From Camarhynchus parvulus (lineage: Eukaryota; Chordata; Aves; Passeriformes; Thraupidae): 64,000 nucleotides of DNA. Shown here one piece after another: positions 63,291 through 64,000 of the stretch; positions within the stretch are counted from its first letter, which is position 1; the number at the start of each line of letters is the position of its first letter. The notes beneath the pieces were generated by a model. It searched no databases, had not been told where the DNA came from, and saw nothing but the letters and a program-made list of their open reading frames with translations. A program made the position numbers and the translations under genes. The stretch spans positions 20,360,501-20,424,500 of the forward strand of contig NC_044572.1 of assembly GCF_901933205.1 (NCBI RefSeq), in the 5' to 3' direction.

Positions 63291-64000
63291 CTGAGGAGAT
63301 CAAATGATAACATGAGTATGAAAAGTAACAAATGTACGTAAACTAGGGAAAAAGTAAGGTCTGGGGCAGAATTGCATCTCAAAGTGCTTTCCATGGTTCC
63401 TGTCCCATAATCAAAAAACCCAGCACTTTTTCAGATTTCAGCTGCTGACATATATTTTAGAGCAGTGCTATTCTGATGTAAAGTAATGTATCATAGATGA
63501 AGTCTATAATTAAATTTCTGACCAGGACTCTTTTATAATCTTAATAAGAATCCAGAGCTGTACCCTAAGATACTTCTATTTCAAACAATGTTAAGATTTA
63601 TATAGCATGTGCAAGAGCAGGAGCTAATATTTGTAAGTCTTGATTCCTGAGGAAAAAAGTAAACATATATTAGACTATTTCACTGTGTTTTTATTCCAGT
63701 GACTATTCTTAGTATCTCGTACAGTGAAGCAGCTTCCCACATGCAAACCTAAGAGTTCAGTGTTCAAATATCCTGTGAGATGGCTTTTACAGCATTCATA
63801 CTGGATGTGGGAAAGCCATTCAGAACAATCAGACTTCAGCTAATCAGAAAAGGTAATTGCGCTGGTGACTGTAATTATTCCATGAGCATCCTCATCTGCT
63901 GAATCAAAAAAGCCATGCTTCCTCTGCTTAAATCAGAACTTTCAGACCTTTCTCAGTACACCCATATTGTCTTTCATTCATGGGGATGCAAATTTCATAT
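63291..64000. other. Gene A intron upstream of FNII exon, to window edge
   Basis: No exon recognised. I checked stop codons in all three minus-strand frames: the longest open stretch is about 260 bases, too short for the roughly 390-base single exon that encodes the cysteine-rich domain in mammalian MRC1. That exon, if gene A has one, lies to the right of the window. Confidence 0.7.

Noticed and set aside
1..64000. Bacterial-type features, CRISPR arrays, tRNA or rRNA genes
   Set aside because: Nothing with regular spaced repeats, cloverleaf arms or rRNA motifs was seen; the sequence is typical vertebrate intron and exon DNA.

Overview
The window is vertebrate nuclear DNA. It is AT-rich and intron-dominated, with GT-AG splice sites, scattered short repeats and one probable LTR. 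Two genes account for nearly all recognisable coding sequence, and both lie on the minus strand. They are tandem macrophage mannose receptor (MRC1-type) genes: a fibronectin type II (FNII) domain, eight C-type lectin-like domains (CTLDs), a stalk, then a transmembrane segment and short tail. Tandem MRC1-like genes are known from birds (the chicken MRC1L cluster). The LTR resembles passerine endogenous-retrovirus LTRs as I recall them. A bird, perhaps a songbird, is therefore my inference, not something the sequence proves.

Layout, read in the direction of transcription (high to low coordinates). Gene A (63290 to 34186) enters already at its FNII exon. Its signal-peptide and cysteine-rich (ricin-B-like) exons lie beyond position 64000. 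It then shows 26 exons for CTLD1-8 and the stalk, and ends in a transmembrane/tail exon with a stop. The spacer between the genes is about 3 kb (34185 to 31160). Gene B (31159 to 215, continuing off the left edge) begins with a signal-peptide exon and repeats the same exon series, most exons having the same length as in gene A. It runs to a 30-base stalk exon, and its transmembrane exon is not in the window. All coordinates come from reading splice sites by eye, and all gene A exon phases are mutually consistent.

The interesting part is how the two copies have diverged. In mammalian MRC1, CTLD4 and CTLD5 carry the Ca2+-dependent mannose site (EPN plus WND). In gene A, CTLD4 has lost both motifs while CTLD5 keeps both. 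In gene B, CTLD4 keeps both while CTLD5 has WKD in place of WND. Gene B also has no cysteine-rich-domain exon between its signal exon and FNII exon, and the two flanking exons are phase-compatible for direct splicing. Gene B carries a one-base frameshift in its last CTLD exon. Gene A has a very short cytoplasmic tail without the FENTLY-type endocytic motif. Together these suggest a diversifying receptor cluster with partitioned sugar binding, possibly one soluble or decaying member, and altered trafficking.

The rest is intron and spacer: a ~315-base (TTTCC)n tract, an (ATTT)10 tract past the end of gene A, other simple repeats, a probable solo LTR inside gene B, and a faint CR1-like stretch inside gene A. 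I found no tRNA, rRNA, CRISPR or bacterial features.
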